Both the position numbers and the translations under genes were made by a program. DNA of 64,000 bases from Antedon mediterranea (Eukaryota; Echinodermata; Crinoidea; Comatulida; Antedonidae): assembly GCF_964355755.1 (NCBI RefSeq), contig NC_092675.1, forward strand, positions 29,288,912 through 29,352,911. The letters are read 5' to 3'. This document shows, piece after piece, positions 24,501-32,532 of the stretch. The notes under the pieces were generated by a model. The model ran no database searches. It was given only the letters and a program-made list of their open reading frames with translations, and had not been told where the DNA came from. Each line of letters begins with the position of its first letter. Within the stretch, counting starts at the first letter, position 1.

Positions 24501-27197
24501 TAAAATCCTCATTATCTCTGCTTTGTTCTCCGATTGAGCCTAAAGTGCTAAAAGTGAGCCAAGTTCTTTGTACAATTATGTGGTATTACAGTTTTATTTC
24601 AATAAAGTGTTTGGTACCATTGGAAAGTTTATTTCTATCTCATTATTTGAGTGTATATTGCATGTTATTCTGATTACAAACACCTTTGCTATGAGCTTTG
24701 AAAAACAGGTAAATTTATCTACTTCCTGTATTGAATGCCTGGCGGTGAAAGTGTTAATAAAACTCAGCTATCGGGATTTCACTCGATTTTAAACAAAATG
24801 TCTTATCATCAAATCTCCCTATGTAATTTTATAATACTATTTCCCATAATATATTCCGATTCCTTATGGCATATATTTAATTTGATCTTTATTAATTTGC
24901 AGTATAATTTTTATTTTTTAACTACTGTACCTACACACACGCGCGGTCCGTTCCTAAAATAAACAAAAAACTGAAATGGCTATGCACGGTTTTTTTCTTC
25001 CTTCTTCCAAAGGGACACTGTATTGATTGATGGAAAGTGCCTGTTTCTAGTTACCTTTAGGGTCAAATCTATTATTTTAACTGCTCCCTTGTGTATAAAA
25101 GAGAGAAAATAGTTGAAACCAGGTTATTGCAAGGTGAACCCGGAAATTACTTTGACCCACGAAGAATTGAAATTGAGTTGAAAATCTAAGGCTGTTGAAA
25201 TCATAAATTGTGTTAAAAAACTCTTTATAATATCTTCCTAAGATAGAAATATGGAACAATAGCGTCGATGTGAAAACTAATGTTATCAAATCAACGTTTC
25301 GCGGTACATCTGAGATAGATAAGGTAGGTATCTAAGGCGGAGATTTGTACCGAAGTTTTTGCATTGTGCTCGCCTATGTCAGAATTAACCATAATTTATA
25401 TATAGATACTTACATCTTGTATGTTTCCAAGTACTAGCTTAGCCAGTTTGCTGAGATGATGTGAATAGGGTACCTTTATTGGAAATTGCTGTGTATGCAA
25501 TGTACAGGCCTAGAAAACACAAAATACATATAATATCATATCGAGTTATACAGTATCATTCAAAGGTTGCATCATTTATAATATACAAAAACACATAAAA
25601 AATATATAGTGGAATTAAGTGGAAGCATGTGAGCAGTAAACTTGTCAATGGATGTTGATACTGTAACTGGTAGATTCAACTCTTACAAAGTCTGAAGAAA
25701 GTAAAGAGTGCCAAAAGACACAAACTTTGTAGTATACAGTAGTATATGCTAGAAAATGAAGGATGTATTGATGTTTATAGTATAGTAGAACCCATATTAA
25801 AGGGATACCTTCGGGACACAAGAAAGTATCCTCTTAATTAGAGTGTCCTCTTAATAAGGATGTCCTCTTAATAAGGGTGTCCTCTTAATAAGGGTGTCCT
25901 CTTAATAAGGGTGTCTTCTTAATAAGGGTTTCCCCTGAATAGGGATAGGCTGTAGTGTTAAAAGATAAATTGCTCTTGTTTGTTGCACAGGAAGGTGTGT
26001 TTTATGGTATGTGATAACTGTAGTAAAGTTTAGCACCAGTGGTGGATCCAGGATTTCAATGGGCTTCAATGAAATAGGGGGAGGGGGCTGGGGTAAAAGT
26101 AGGGAAATGAAGTGCTGAACTTTGATGTCCTATCTTTTGCATTACAATTTGTGAAATTTAGAGGGTGCCTCGGGCTGGTTGGGCCCCCTTGAAACCTTGA
26201 GCACATCTTACCTCTAACACATGAATTAACCCAGATCTCCGAGCTGGATTCTCCTCCACCATGGAGAGCAGAAGGGAATGAAGAGAACGTGTTAAATTAT
26301 GACTACTTCCTCTATGTGCAGTTTTACCGAATTCAGCTGCCCAGAATATCGTCATACCGAGGGAGTAAACATACATCTATAGAAAAAAAAACCAAATTGA
26401 AATAAAAAAAGTTTAAATAATGAGTAAACTGTAAATTGTAATAATTTTTGTTTTCTCTATTGGAGAGATCGAACTTAAAGTACTGTTGGGCCTAGACTGA
26501 ATCTGCCTTTACATATTAGAAACTCGACATATGGACAGTTTTAAGTCATTTTTATAAACTCACCTTTTCAGATTTTTTCTTTTTGACAGCGCTATGAGCA
26601 ATGAACGTTGAAATGGCGCTTTAAAAATTGAACGATTGATTGATTAATATACATTTTAATTTTACCAACCTTTTCAACAGCGACATCCGAGAAACTGACG
26701 CTGTGTGCAAGGATTTCCGGAGGTAGGTAGCCACTGACGTCATACTGCGATGTGTTGACACTATCTGCATATCGTATCTGACCAGTAGGTTGCAATAATA
26801 AGGTGTGTGGACTGATAATGAATGATGGACCATTGTCAGCTATAGCTTGACCTAATATTGATAAACAGAGGATGAAATGAATGAATGAGCGAGCGAGTCA
26901 AATGGCAGAGCGGTTAAGGTAGGGGCGCCGTTTATCATACCTAAAGAGCCAACCACATCGGCAAGGCCGACTCGGGACACAGTATTCGATACTAACAAAG
27001 AAATGTGAAAATATAATATTTATGACTATACTATTATTATACAGCAATTGAGTGTACACATTACCCCTCAAAAATATGTCTTGCATGGCTTCACTGCTAT
27101 GGCATAGCAAGGCCCATAACTCCTCTTCTGATACAGCATTTCCTTTGACTTCCAAGGCATCAAACAGGGAAACATGAACAAGAGATGCTACTGGCAT
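430..27197 (-). CDS. PTPN13: PTPN13-like FERM/PDZ scaffold tyrosine phosphatase (3' end beyond left edge)
   Basis: Thirty-two exons join with consistent phase and GT-AG borders, giving about 2,493 codons. In transcript order: 27195-27065 (ATG at 27197), 26851-26670, 26376-26212, 25509-25414, 23177-23081, 22536-21916, 21389-21181, 20364-20263 (5' border uncertain), 20174-20100, 19643-19469, 18844-18688, 18378-18084, 17627-17442, 16988-16918, 16708-16617, 16211-15800, 15590-15550, 15230-15063, 14867-14631, 13710-13061, 12527-12434, 12161-11979, 11576-10749, 10147-9936, 9589-9497, 9322-9104, 7315-7160, 6770-6340, 5940-5691, 5319-4831, 4227-4036, 597-430. Domains in order are KIND, FERM and six PDZ, separated by acidic, Ser/Pro-rich linkers. 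This is the PTPN13 order; FRMPD2 shares KIND-FERM but has three PDZ. The family acts at the cell cortex and binds C-terminal peptides. No phosphatase exon is visible, so catalytic status is unknown. A 5' UTR acceptor sits just upstream of the ATG. Confidence 0.9.
598..4035. other. Large intron of the PTPN13-like gene
   Basis: A 3.4-kb intron between the PDZ6 exon and the SP-rich linker exon. It holds a dispersed repeat at about 630-835, a duplicated GC-richer patch at 1224-1372 and a hairpin MITE at 3044-3223. No other coding exon is recognisable on either strand. The short ORFs at 1343-1534 and 3432-3692 look random. Confidence 0.7.
3044..3223. mobile_element. Hairpin MITE, full copy
   Basis: Has the family ends GCTCTGTCTACACTATCAAAC and the inverse GTTTGATAGTGTAGACAGAGC, and the core units CCAAATAT(GG)TAGTGATATG. 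Flanked by TA/TTA, as expected of a Tc1/mariner-type MITE. Confidence 0.85.
4036..5940 (-). CDS. PTPN13: Linker exons between PDZ5 and PDZ6
   Basis: Three exons (5940-5691, 5319-4831, 4227-4036) encode about 310 residues of acidic and Ser/Thr/Pro-rich sequence. The 489-nt exon holds two tandem copies of a 34-residue unit (each with KTSTP, EGASST, TSPN and FDQLKSPIS), followed by a shorter repeat around DDRLQSPAN and DDRLLSPAN. The third exon is dense in SP/TP sites (SLSPDTPPWSPSARSPALSP). No fold recognised. Confidence 0.85.
5563..5657. mobile_element. Hairpin MITE, partial
   Basis: Keeps a degraded left end (TAAAGCTATGACTACAC), the ATATATGGACATGATGATGTCAT core and two ACCATATTTGGGCATATCA units; the right arm is missing. 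Confidence 0.7.
6340..7315 (-). CDS. PTPN13: PDZ4 and PDZ5 exons
   Basis: Exon 7315-7160 encodes the first two thirds of PDZ4 (DIFEVSLVKPSRGGLGFTVSG, CYIKGVVQDPAKADGRM, KGDKILE). Exon 6770-6340 completes it (VNGHDMTTMSHFDAVSFLR), then after about 27 linker residues encodes a whole PDZ5 (LPVITMERNSAGHLGLSL, GVFVSDLIPGLPADVEGS, PGDQVHYINGKSLSGLGLLQ). In PDZ5 the binding loop reads HLGLSL. Vertebrate PTPN13 also has PDZ4 and PDZ5 close together. Confidence 0.92.
7810..9096. mobile_element. pogo/Tigger-like non-autonomous element
   Basis: The element starts CAGTCAACTCTCCCAATA and ends with the inverse TATTGGGAGAGTTGACTG, flanked by TA (7808-7809 and 9097-9098). The inverted repeats extend with mismatches through AAAACCGGA-rich sequence. 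CAGT termini with TA duplication are typical of pogo/Tigger elements of the Tc1/mariner superfamily. No transposase ORF survives. It lies in the intron after the PDZ3-PDZ4 linker exon, and its right edge abuts that exon's splice donor. Confidence 0.82.
9104..9322 (-). CDS. PTPN13: Linker exon between PDZ3 and PDZ4
   Basis: A 219-nt phase 0-0 exon encodes a Ser/Thr/Pro-rich, acidic segment (MSPRLTTPSPNP, PTPPSTSPPLTPNKDE) with no recognised fold. Being a multiple of three and symmetric, it could be skipped without a frameshift. Its splice donor (GTAAGTA) runs directly into a pogo-like transposon that begins 7 nt downstream. Confidence 0.85.
9497..11576 (-). CDS. PTPN13: Ser/Thr-rich linker and PDZ3 exons
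   Basis: Exon 11576-10749 (828 nt) is an unstructured, acidic and Ser/Thr/Pro-rich linker. Exon 10147-9936 encodes most of PDZ3: NTFEVDLLKGSQGLGFSIQG with a canonical GLGF loop, KRIFAGQPAAESEMIEVHDV and ILKVNETAVHDLSHA. Exon 9589-9497 supplies the last helix and strand (TVSVLRSATNPVTLLLCRP). The ENTFEV and LLLCRP flanks match PDZ3 of vertebrate PTPN13. Confidence 0.92.
9840..9920 (-). repeat. tRNA-like SINE head
   Basis: On the minus strand an A-box-like TAGCTTGGTGGTTAAG (9916-9901) is followed by a B-box-like GGATTCAAATCC (9887-9876) at tRNA-like spacing. The sequence between does not fold as a full tRNA, so a tRNA-derived SINE is likelier than a tRNA gene. Confidence 0.45.
10222..10332. 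mobile_element. Foldback element GTGAGATACCTACCTG
   Basis: GTGAGATACCTACCTGTATAG at the left and CTATACAGGTAGGGATCTCAC at the right, each followed inward by AGTCTA/TAGAGT. About 110 bp. Confidence 0.65.
10467..10530 (+). repeat. tRNA-like SINE head
   Basis: GTGGTCAAATGGTATGAC resembles an A box and GGTTCAAATCT (10513-10523) a B box. No complete cloverleaf is evident. Confidence 0.4.
11979..13710 (-). CDS. PTPN13: Acidic linker and PDZ2 exons
   Basis: Exon 13710-13061 encodes about 200 residues of low-complexity acidic linker (MSEDDFDFGSDEEDEF) and then the start of PDZ2 (FNVKLKKINNSLGISVT). Exon 12527-12434 continues GGVNTSVKHGGIYIKTV and exon 12161-11979 ends the domain with DRVISVNTEPLTNVTHKQAV. 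The NSLGISVTGGVNTS segment is nearly the same as vertebrate PTPN13 PDZ2, the best single piece of evidence for orthology with PTPN13 and not with FRMPD2. Confidence 0.93.
12843..12994. mobile_element. Foldback element TATCATAGGCAA
   Basis: TATCATAGGCAA at the left and TTGCCTATGATA at the right, with further matching inside the arms (ACATATGTATCACACATGTA against its inverse). About 150 bp; a clean hairpin inside the PDZ2 intron. Confidence 0.68.
13783..13951. mobile_element. Foldback element GTTTATCACAAATA
   Basis: GTTTATCACAAATA and TATTTGTGATAAAC form terminal arms, with GGTGGGAAGG facing CCTTCCCATC further in. About 170 bp, in a PTPN13-like intron. Confidence 0.62.
14631..15230 (-). CDS. 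PTPN13: PDZ1 exons
   Basis: Exons 15230-15063 and 14867-14631 encode PDZ1. The first ends in EIITVKLQKDPELGIG, where the carboxylate-binding loop is ELGIG rather than GLGF. The second continues VTIVGGEN, GVFIKSITPGSPAERN, IRPGDRIISINNRSLEGVSH and AVDMIQSARNVVKMILS. All strands and the alphaB helix are present. The intron splits the binding loop, as it does in PDZ2 of this gene. Confidence 0.92.
16251..16337. mobile_element. Hairpin MITE, partial
   Basis: Left arm (TAAAGCTCTGTCCACACTAT) and core as far as GATGTCATATCAC; right arm missing. Confidence 0.75.
16617..19643 (-). CDS. PTPN13: FERM domain exons (residues about 561-870)
   Basis: Exons 19643-19469 and 18844-18688 form the ubiquitin-like F1 lobe (KKVTCVLLNGRWLDLMC, then HFYFGLCYIR, and FFRVKFYVENPGVLR at the F1/F2 join). 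Exon 18378-18084 is F2 (RHQYYLQLRKDILEERTKC, LQLASLALQAEMGD, YFLPEHYLP). Exons 17627-17442 and 16988-16918 are F3 (EFGIHFHRISQNKKEHELSL, VGICTRGVIIYD, then KKFVIEARD). Exon 16708-16617 carries the C-terminal helix (QYLLRLSKQQHKFQMAMRQ). The full three-lobe FERM is intact; family members use it to bind membrane phosphoinositides and cortical proteins. Confidence 0.93.
18443..18579. mobile_element. Hairpin MITE, short copy
   Basis: Both arms present with only one TAGCGATATG-type unit between them. Lies in a FERM-region intron. Confidence 0.8.
18976..19170. mobile_element. Hairpin MITE, full copy
   Basis: Left end AAAGCGCTGTCTACACTATC and right arm GTTTGATAGTGTAGAAATAGC with several core units between. 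A few hundred bases from the previous copy, in the next intron. Confidence 0.8.
19230..19444. repeat. 43-bp minisatellite, five identical copies
   Basis: The unit begins ATATCTAGTTTCTGCCACTA and repeats exactly five times without a visible mismatch, ending 25 bp before the FERM F1 exon (19469). Confidence 0.95.
19685..19837. mobile_element. Hairpin MITE, decayed left end
   Basis: The left arm has lost the TGTCTACACTAT segment (TTAAGCTCAAACTAGCTTGAC); core and right arm are intact. Confidence 0.78.
20100..23177 (-). CDS. PTPN13: KIND-FERM linker exons, Arg/Ser-rich
   Basis: Exons 23177-23081, 22536-21916, 21389-21181, 20364-20263 and 20174-20100 encode about 370 residues with no recognised fold. 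The 621-nt exon is rich in Arg, Ser, His and Tyr (NRSRERSQRLSQSPPSH, then an RLRERRERLSVLRGE helix-like stretch). The next exons end in a basic patch (KFKKVKKKKE) just before the FERM domain. The acceptor for 20364-20263 has a poor pyrimidine tract. The downstream reading frame is secure, but the exon could begin upstream of the position given. Confidence 0.78.
20893..21045. mobile_element. Hairpin MITE, full copy
   Basis: Left arm contains a small internal duplication (CTATCATTATCAAACTAG); right arm GTTTGATATTGTAGACAGAGC. Flanked by TTAA/TTAA-like bases. Confidence 0.82.
22699..22872. mobile_element. Hairpin MITE, full copy
   Basis: Clean arms with TA on both sides, and three tandem core units, two of them of a variant (CCCAATACAAA). 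Confidence 0.85.
24057..24753 (+). mobile_element. piggyBac-like deletion derivative
   Basis: The termini CACTTTCACCGCC and its reverse complement GGCGGTGAAAGTG are flanked by TTAA on both sides (24053-24056 and 24754-24757), the piggyBac target. Subterminal copies of CCAAAGACGGA occur on the left. A piece of an open frame near 24272-24402 reads HNVLTADEAIAEIFADSDSE, an acidic N-terminus like that of PGBD-type transposases, and then stops. It is inside the intron between the KIND exons and the Arg/Ser-rich exon. Confidence 0.8.
24272..24402 (+). pseudogene. Truncated piggyBac-type transposase N-terminus
   Basis: About 40 codons in one frame: a short basic lead, then LTADEAIAEIFADSDSENE, and a TAA after GIFVPKPGL. 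The (L/S)xxEAL...DSDSE pattern is common at the start of piggyBac-derived transposases. There is no DDD catalytic core, and the surrounding element is only 697 bp, so it is a remnant. Family assignment rests on the inverted repeats and TTAA more than on this short peptide. Confidence 0.5.
25414..27197 (-). CDS. PTPN13: KIND domain exons (residues 1 to about 192)
   Basis: Four exons (27197-27065, 26851-26670, 26376-26212, 25509-25414) encode a kinase non-catalytic C-lobe (KIND) fold. Visible markers are the N-terminal VSLFDALEVKG and EEELWALL stretches, FIISPHTLLL, the SGYLPPEIL segment that corresponds to the kinase APE region, and YSLGMTIFWAAEF. KIND domains occur at the N-terminus of PTPN13, FRMPD2 and Spire and mediate protein binding with no kinase chemistry. 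The start ATG follows a splice acceptor (TTTTAG then GATTCAAG), has A at -3, and lies where the KIND domain normally begins. Confidence 0.9.
25835..25933. repeat. 17-bp tandem repeat TGTCCTCTTAATAAGGG
   Basis: About six near-identical units in the intron after the third KIND exon. Single relatives of the unit are scattered through the window (for example 7390, 14410, 39830, 63780), so the array arose from a dispersed repeat. Confidence 0.85.
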
Positions 27198-27205
27198 CTT
27201 GAATC

Positions 27206-30200
27206 CTAAAAGATAAATTAATAAATATTATATTGTGACACCAGACTGGATAACAACAACAAATTGGATAACTGGAGATTACATTTTTAGCAGAAATTGC
27301 AATACATTATAATTATAACTCTTATGCTTTAGATGTAATTGTAAACTGTCTCACTGCTAATAAATGTATTTACAGGTATAGTTTGAAATTGAGTATTCAC
27401 TTGTTTTAATTATCATTATGTCAACACATTTTTATTTAAAAAAATGTAATTTTCAATACACTACTAAGTGGTAAATCTCTAATTATATACTGTAGCTATT
27501 GACAATTAATGAAAAGGCTAAAAATACAAAAAGCAGATAATGCAGGGTGCATGATGGGAACACCAACAGCTGACCTTGAAAACAACAATCAACATCATAT
27601 TTTATATGCTGTATTGTTTAAAGTTTTGCATGGCGAAATGTTGATATTATTATTATGTACCGCAAACTTTATATCAGCAATTATATTTTAATATGGAACT
27701 GTAATATTACTGAAAACAAAACATTTTGCAAAATAAATAATAATATACTTATTTTACACAATAAATAAACTCTTTTGTAACTGTAGTAGAAGAAGTAACA
27801 GTATTTAATTTTATACCGTGCTAGAGTGATGTGACACTTTTCAAATTTAATTTGTTTTTGTGTATCTCAGACTCAGAGCAAACACAATTTCTATATATAT
27901 ATACTTATGCAAATAGAAGTAATATTCCACAGATGAATGTTTAATTGCATGTGCTAATTAATATTGTACATTGTATAGTACAAAGTAGTGAAAATATTAA
28001 AAATGAAATATATTTTGAATTAAATCTGGTTTTTTTGTTAGAATTATACTTACTTCTCTTTTACAGTAGTTTAAAACAAGTGATAATTACTTAAATATGT
28101 ATGACATTACTTATAATGACTATCATTAAATTGTTAATTACTGTCTATTTTACAATTGTGAAATAGCATAGAACAAATTGGCAACATTATAGCATTGACA
28201 GCATATGGGAAATGACCACAGCCTTTCATAGTGAGTCACAATGAGGCAGATTGATATAGAAATGCATACAAAAGATATGAGCAAAAATCAATAGTCAAAC
28301 AACAATGCAATCATAGCTAAATGCTAGTATATTGTGCCCCACACCCAATTCACACTCAAATGCACACAGACCTGGCCTAATACAGCTGTAGCTATTATCA
28401 TATTGACATCAAATATGAATGTCGCTGATGCAAACAAAATGGTACAAAAAACAGTACATATAATATGACCACAAATTGTAAAGTAATACTTTCTTTCAGT
28501 TAATATTTCATGCAATACTGAGGTATCCCAAATTACAAAAATAATGATATTATTATTTCCATGAAATACAGAACCTGTATTCAATTATTAAAATTAAAGA
28601 ATGTGTAAAATTTTAAAATGCCTTTATTTCTTTACAGATTTGTTTTTTTGCTTTTTTTATTATTACAAATCAAAAGAGGTACCGCTAATAATTAGGCCTA
28701 CAGGTAATCTATGTTATTTTACTAAGTAGTGTGCATAGACAAATGTCAATATTGTAAATTTAATTTATTTTGTCTTAACATGATATGTACATTGACTTTT
28801 ATTATACAGTAACACATATTGTAAATTGAAATGCAATTTAATAATTTTTATATTAATTATTTTAAATTATGTATCTCAATGGAAATAAGCTAATAAGCTT
28901 TTTGGGCTATCCTTGAAAATCTTGTATAAATTTATTTATTTTTAATGTCAGTAATTTATACAAATTTATTTCATTTTGTATGTATTTTTTATGATTTTCC
29001 TAATAAAATCAATATAAATAAAGGACGATAGAGAGCAGAAAAAATATATATCAATTTGAATATTAATTGACACAAACTTCTAGAAACATTTAAACCTGTT
29101 TTAAAAAATGCACATAATTTGGACGGATCCCTTCCTATATCCAGAGTAGAGGGACGCCCTGTCAACATCAAAATCTAAATAAATTTCTTTTTAAAAAGGA
29201 AGCAACGGTTAAACTTCTTCTTCCTGATTACTGAGTTCATTAGTTTTATTTTAATTTTGAAAAGGGCTACATTAAAATCTATAAATACATAGAAATGATT
29301 TTTTCAGGTATTCACCTATAAACTTTTAATTAGTCACGTGGTGCAGAACTTTTTTCTGTCAAATACAAAACAGAGATATAAAAAAGGGAATCAGGGAAAC
29401 AAATAATTACATTATTGTCAATTTCTTGAAAAAACCCCAAAAAACAAATAAATATAAAAATGATAATCAATGAACTTGGCTAATTAATTAAATAGCCTCT
29501 AATGACATTGACAAGAACCTAGCCTAAACTAAGACCTATGCAATCATATCCATACTACATCCTTACAGAATATAGTTAATATTTGTTCTCATGTGGAATC
29601 AAGCCTAGGCCTAGTAGTAGTAGCTTGTATAGAGGCTAGGCCAACCCTACATTCCCAATAGCTACATTGATTGAAACATGCCTGACTTAGTACAGTAGCC
29701 TGGACTGTCATGTTGAAAGAGAAGAGATGTCGAAACACATAACATACCGACACTTGAGTCGAGTTTCCGAAGTAAATATTAACAACTTGATTTAATAGAT
29801 TATATCCTTTTTGTCTTCTTCATTATCTACAGCATTATTGTTTTCCAAACTGCTCATAATGGTAATTAAAATACATAAATTCAACACACATTTCTAGGCC
29901 TACATCACCCATCGTATCGTTCGTTGTTGTCATCCTGAAGCGTTGATCACTACATGACTATACCATTTGATTATAGGGATGTACTGTAAATGATTTTTCA
30001 GGTTAAATCTTAAATTCAAACTAAAATATTACAAAAAAAATATACTTATATATAGAATAAATTAGTTTAGTATTGTAATATTCTAATCTATTTATTTTTA
30101 ATTGAAATTAATGAACATTATATATTTACCAAAAGTCAAACCTATATATTTAATAGACTATTCTTGTGACGCGTCAGGTATTTAATTTTGAAATAATATG

Positions 30201-31684
30201 TAAACAAGTTTAGATTGTTGAAATACTGCCACCATTTATAATACAAGTTTACATACTTAATTACTACACTATACTCCGATCCATGATTTGACATTCATTC
30301 ATAATTTTTTGTGAAGTTAGTTGGTTGAATTTATATTTATACATAATATATTATTTGATAAAAAATACCTATTACGAGTATTTTATGTTTCAGTTATCAA
30401 TGTGTTTATGTTCAAATTTATTTTTTGTGTGTGTAGGCCTATAATATATAGGCATCTCCATGATGGAGGTATAAAAATATACCTTCATGGGAATATCAAT
30501 CAATCATTTATATAGAATAACAATGAATTAAATTATCAATCAAGTTTAATAGTAATTTTACTTAACTTTTTAAAAGTTTTCTTTTTGTATTATTTTTATT
30601 ATTTATTAAACTTTATCACTGCACATTGATTGAGAATGTGTTAGCATTTGGCTGCCTGTAAATGTTTATTGATTTTTAAAGTTTTTTTTCTACCAAAAAT
30701 ATATTAAATAGATCGATTTAATTTCCATTTTCACAAGCAAAATTGTAGCTCTTTAACAAGCAAATTAGATATAGTGTCGTCCCTCTAAAAAATATTTTCA
30801 AATGTTTGTATTAATATGCCATCATGTCACATAATAATAAATGTATTTACCTGGAAAAAAAAAGTAATTTAAAGCAACCGTGTTAAGATTCGAACACGAG
30901 TGTGACAAAGTGCGAGGCTGTGCGAGGCAGCGAGGAACGCCAAATAATTGTGCGAGGCACGCCAAACATTGTGCGAGGCATCATTTTATCATTTCCAAGT
31001 GCGAGGCATGTAGGCATATAGTTTAAAATTTTAGGGTATTTTTTTTAGGGTAAAAAATGAACTGATCCACCAACCGAAGGCAAGAAAATTCTGCTCGGGG
31101 TTTCCCCTTTTTATAAACGCACGTGTCATGTCACTGTTGTTATCATGTCATATCACGTACTTTGATGCGGGACGGACCGTCCCGGCGGTGGGATACGGTT
31201 GGTAACTATTAAATTTACATTTATTTAGTCATCGTTTATAATTACAATTTCAGTATATAATTGATGGCAAGGATCCTGCATAAAGAAGTTTACAATTCTG
31301 TTTTTGCAGGACTCTTACAAAAACATAAAACAATAACACAACATAAAAGTTAGAAGAAACGACATTTTTTCATATTATATACATTCATATGTACAGCAGT
31401 GTTGTTCATCAGCATAAAGCGATAAATAGTGTTTTTTAATGTTTATTTATTCGTTTATTTTTTCTTTCAAAAATATTCAGCTTATATTACCACCAGACAT
31501 TTATGAATTCTTTTCCACAACTTTGGTCCATATATGTAGGCGTATAATGAATCATGGAGGTATTACTATTATACCTCCATGTATGAATTGACTGCAAAAG
31601 TCAATCTCGATGCGAATCAGTTTCTGTTCTGAGGTTATGAGTAAAACTGGCACAATAACTAAACATATTTAAAATAGTTATAAA
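27206..31684. other. PTPN13-CDK1 head-to-head intergenic region
   Basis: About 4.5 kb of AT-rich DNA with no supportable coding exon on either strand. It must contain the PTPN13 promoter and non-coding first exon, but I cannot place them. Short palindromes carrying GGAGGTAT/ATACCTCC arms occur at about 30455-30490 and 31549-31582, and a cluster of GTGCGAGGC repeats lies at 30915-31015. ORFs such as 28324-28584 look random. Confidence 0.5.
30915..31015. repeat. GTGCGAGGC repeat cluster
   Basis: Five or so copies of GTGCGAGGC within 100 bp, separated by ACGCCAAA-type words. Function unknown. Confidence 0.65.
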
Positions 31685-31872
31685 CCAATGGAAATGATCA
31701 ATCAATCAATTATTGGCGGGAATTTCATTATCCTTGAGTCTGAAAGGTAGGTCAGAGATAAGAAGATTAAAATTCCAGATCCATGTATAGAGGGCGCATT
31801 ACATAAATATTGTACAGCGTTTGTAATTGGCTGTTGCTTTTTTAAAGATGTTTGTTGATTGGCTACTTCAAA
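31685..31872 (+). promoter_or_regulatory. CDK1: CDK1 promoter: E2F, CCAAT and CHR-like sites
   Basis: Reading toward the gene: CCAAT at 31685-31689; TTGGCGGGAA, a textbook E2F site, at 31713-31722; inverted CCAAT (ATTGG) at 31826-31830 and 31858-31862, 32 bp apart; and TTCAAA, a CHR core in reverse orientation, at 31867-31872 next to GGCGGC. Paired CCAAT boxes about 31-33 bp apart with a CHR nearby are the usual layout of NF-Y/DREAM-controlled G2/M promoters, including vertebrate CDK1. Assignment is by motif and position only. Confidence 0.6.
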
Positions 31873-31879
31873 CGTGGCG

Positions 31880-32532
31880 GCTAGGATGAATCTATGCACC
31901 TCCTCAACACAAGGAGCGATCATTGGATTTTTAAACCGTAAAGAAGTAAGTTGTAAGTACGAAACTCTTTACGAATTTGTAATTCATATTATTGTATGTT
32001 TTTTTTAATTAGGTCTTAAAATATATTAATATCAACTTTAAGAAACTATTTCTATGTGTTTTGATATTGTTTTAAGTAACTTTTTTTAGATTGAATCCTC
32101 AAAAAATGGATCAAAGTTTGAACGGAATTTAGTCGATGGTCTGGCCCGCCGCCGTGCCGTGGGTACCCTATAGGCGAATTTCCCTATAGGATAGGCTAGC
32201 TTAATTCAGGCTAGGCGTGGCTAGCCGAATTGGATCCGCCGAATCCTGGCATAGCCTAGTCAGGCTGCTGTATAGGCCAGCTTGGCCTATAATATTAATA
32301 ACTAGCCTAGGCTCAGTGATGTGCAAAACTGTAGTGGGGAGATTTTCCTGATTTTTTATCACCAAACAAAATTGAATTTTTTTTTGCAATTTGAAATTGC
32401 ACAATCAAATGTTTAGACCTTAGATTCGGCTTAACTAGGCAAGGCCAAACAAGGCTAAGTCGCCGAATTGAAACAACTTTTTTTTAATCATTGTTTAGAA
32501 ACCGCATTGGAGCAAGACAAAAGGAAGACATC
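31880..32532 (+). other. CDK1: Probable CDK1 5' UTR exon and intron
   Basis: A GTAAGT donor near 31945 and a TTTAG acceptor at about 32500 (followed by AAACCGC and, 32 nt on, the ATG) would give a short untranslated first exon and a roughly 555-nt intron. The transcription start is placed only by the promoter motifs upstream. The interval also contains tandem GCCTAGGC-like sequence with no coding potential. Confidence 0.45.

Noticed and set aside
26885-26985. Possible tRNA-Leu-like sequence (AAATGGCAGAGCGGTTAAGG)
   Set aside because: The A-box is fair, but no B-box or acceptor stem can be drawn; at most an old SINE fragment.
430-27197. FRMPD2 as the identity of the KIND-FERM-PDZ gene
   Set aside because: Six PDZ domains and PTPN13-specific PDZ2/PDZ3 sequence argue against it, although absence of a visible phosphatase domain leaves a small doubt.
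31080-31140. Similarity between the CDK1 upstream region and the centre of the foldback element (45360-45420)
   Set aside because: Both contain CGGGG(A/T)TTCCCCTTTTT and ACGCAC words, but the match is short and gapped and could be coincidence.
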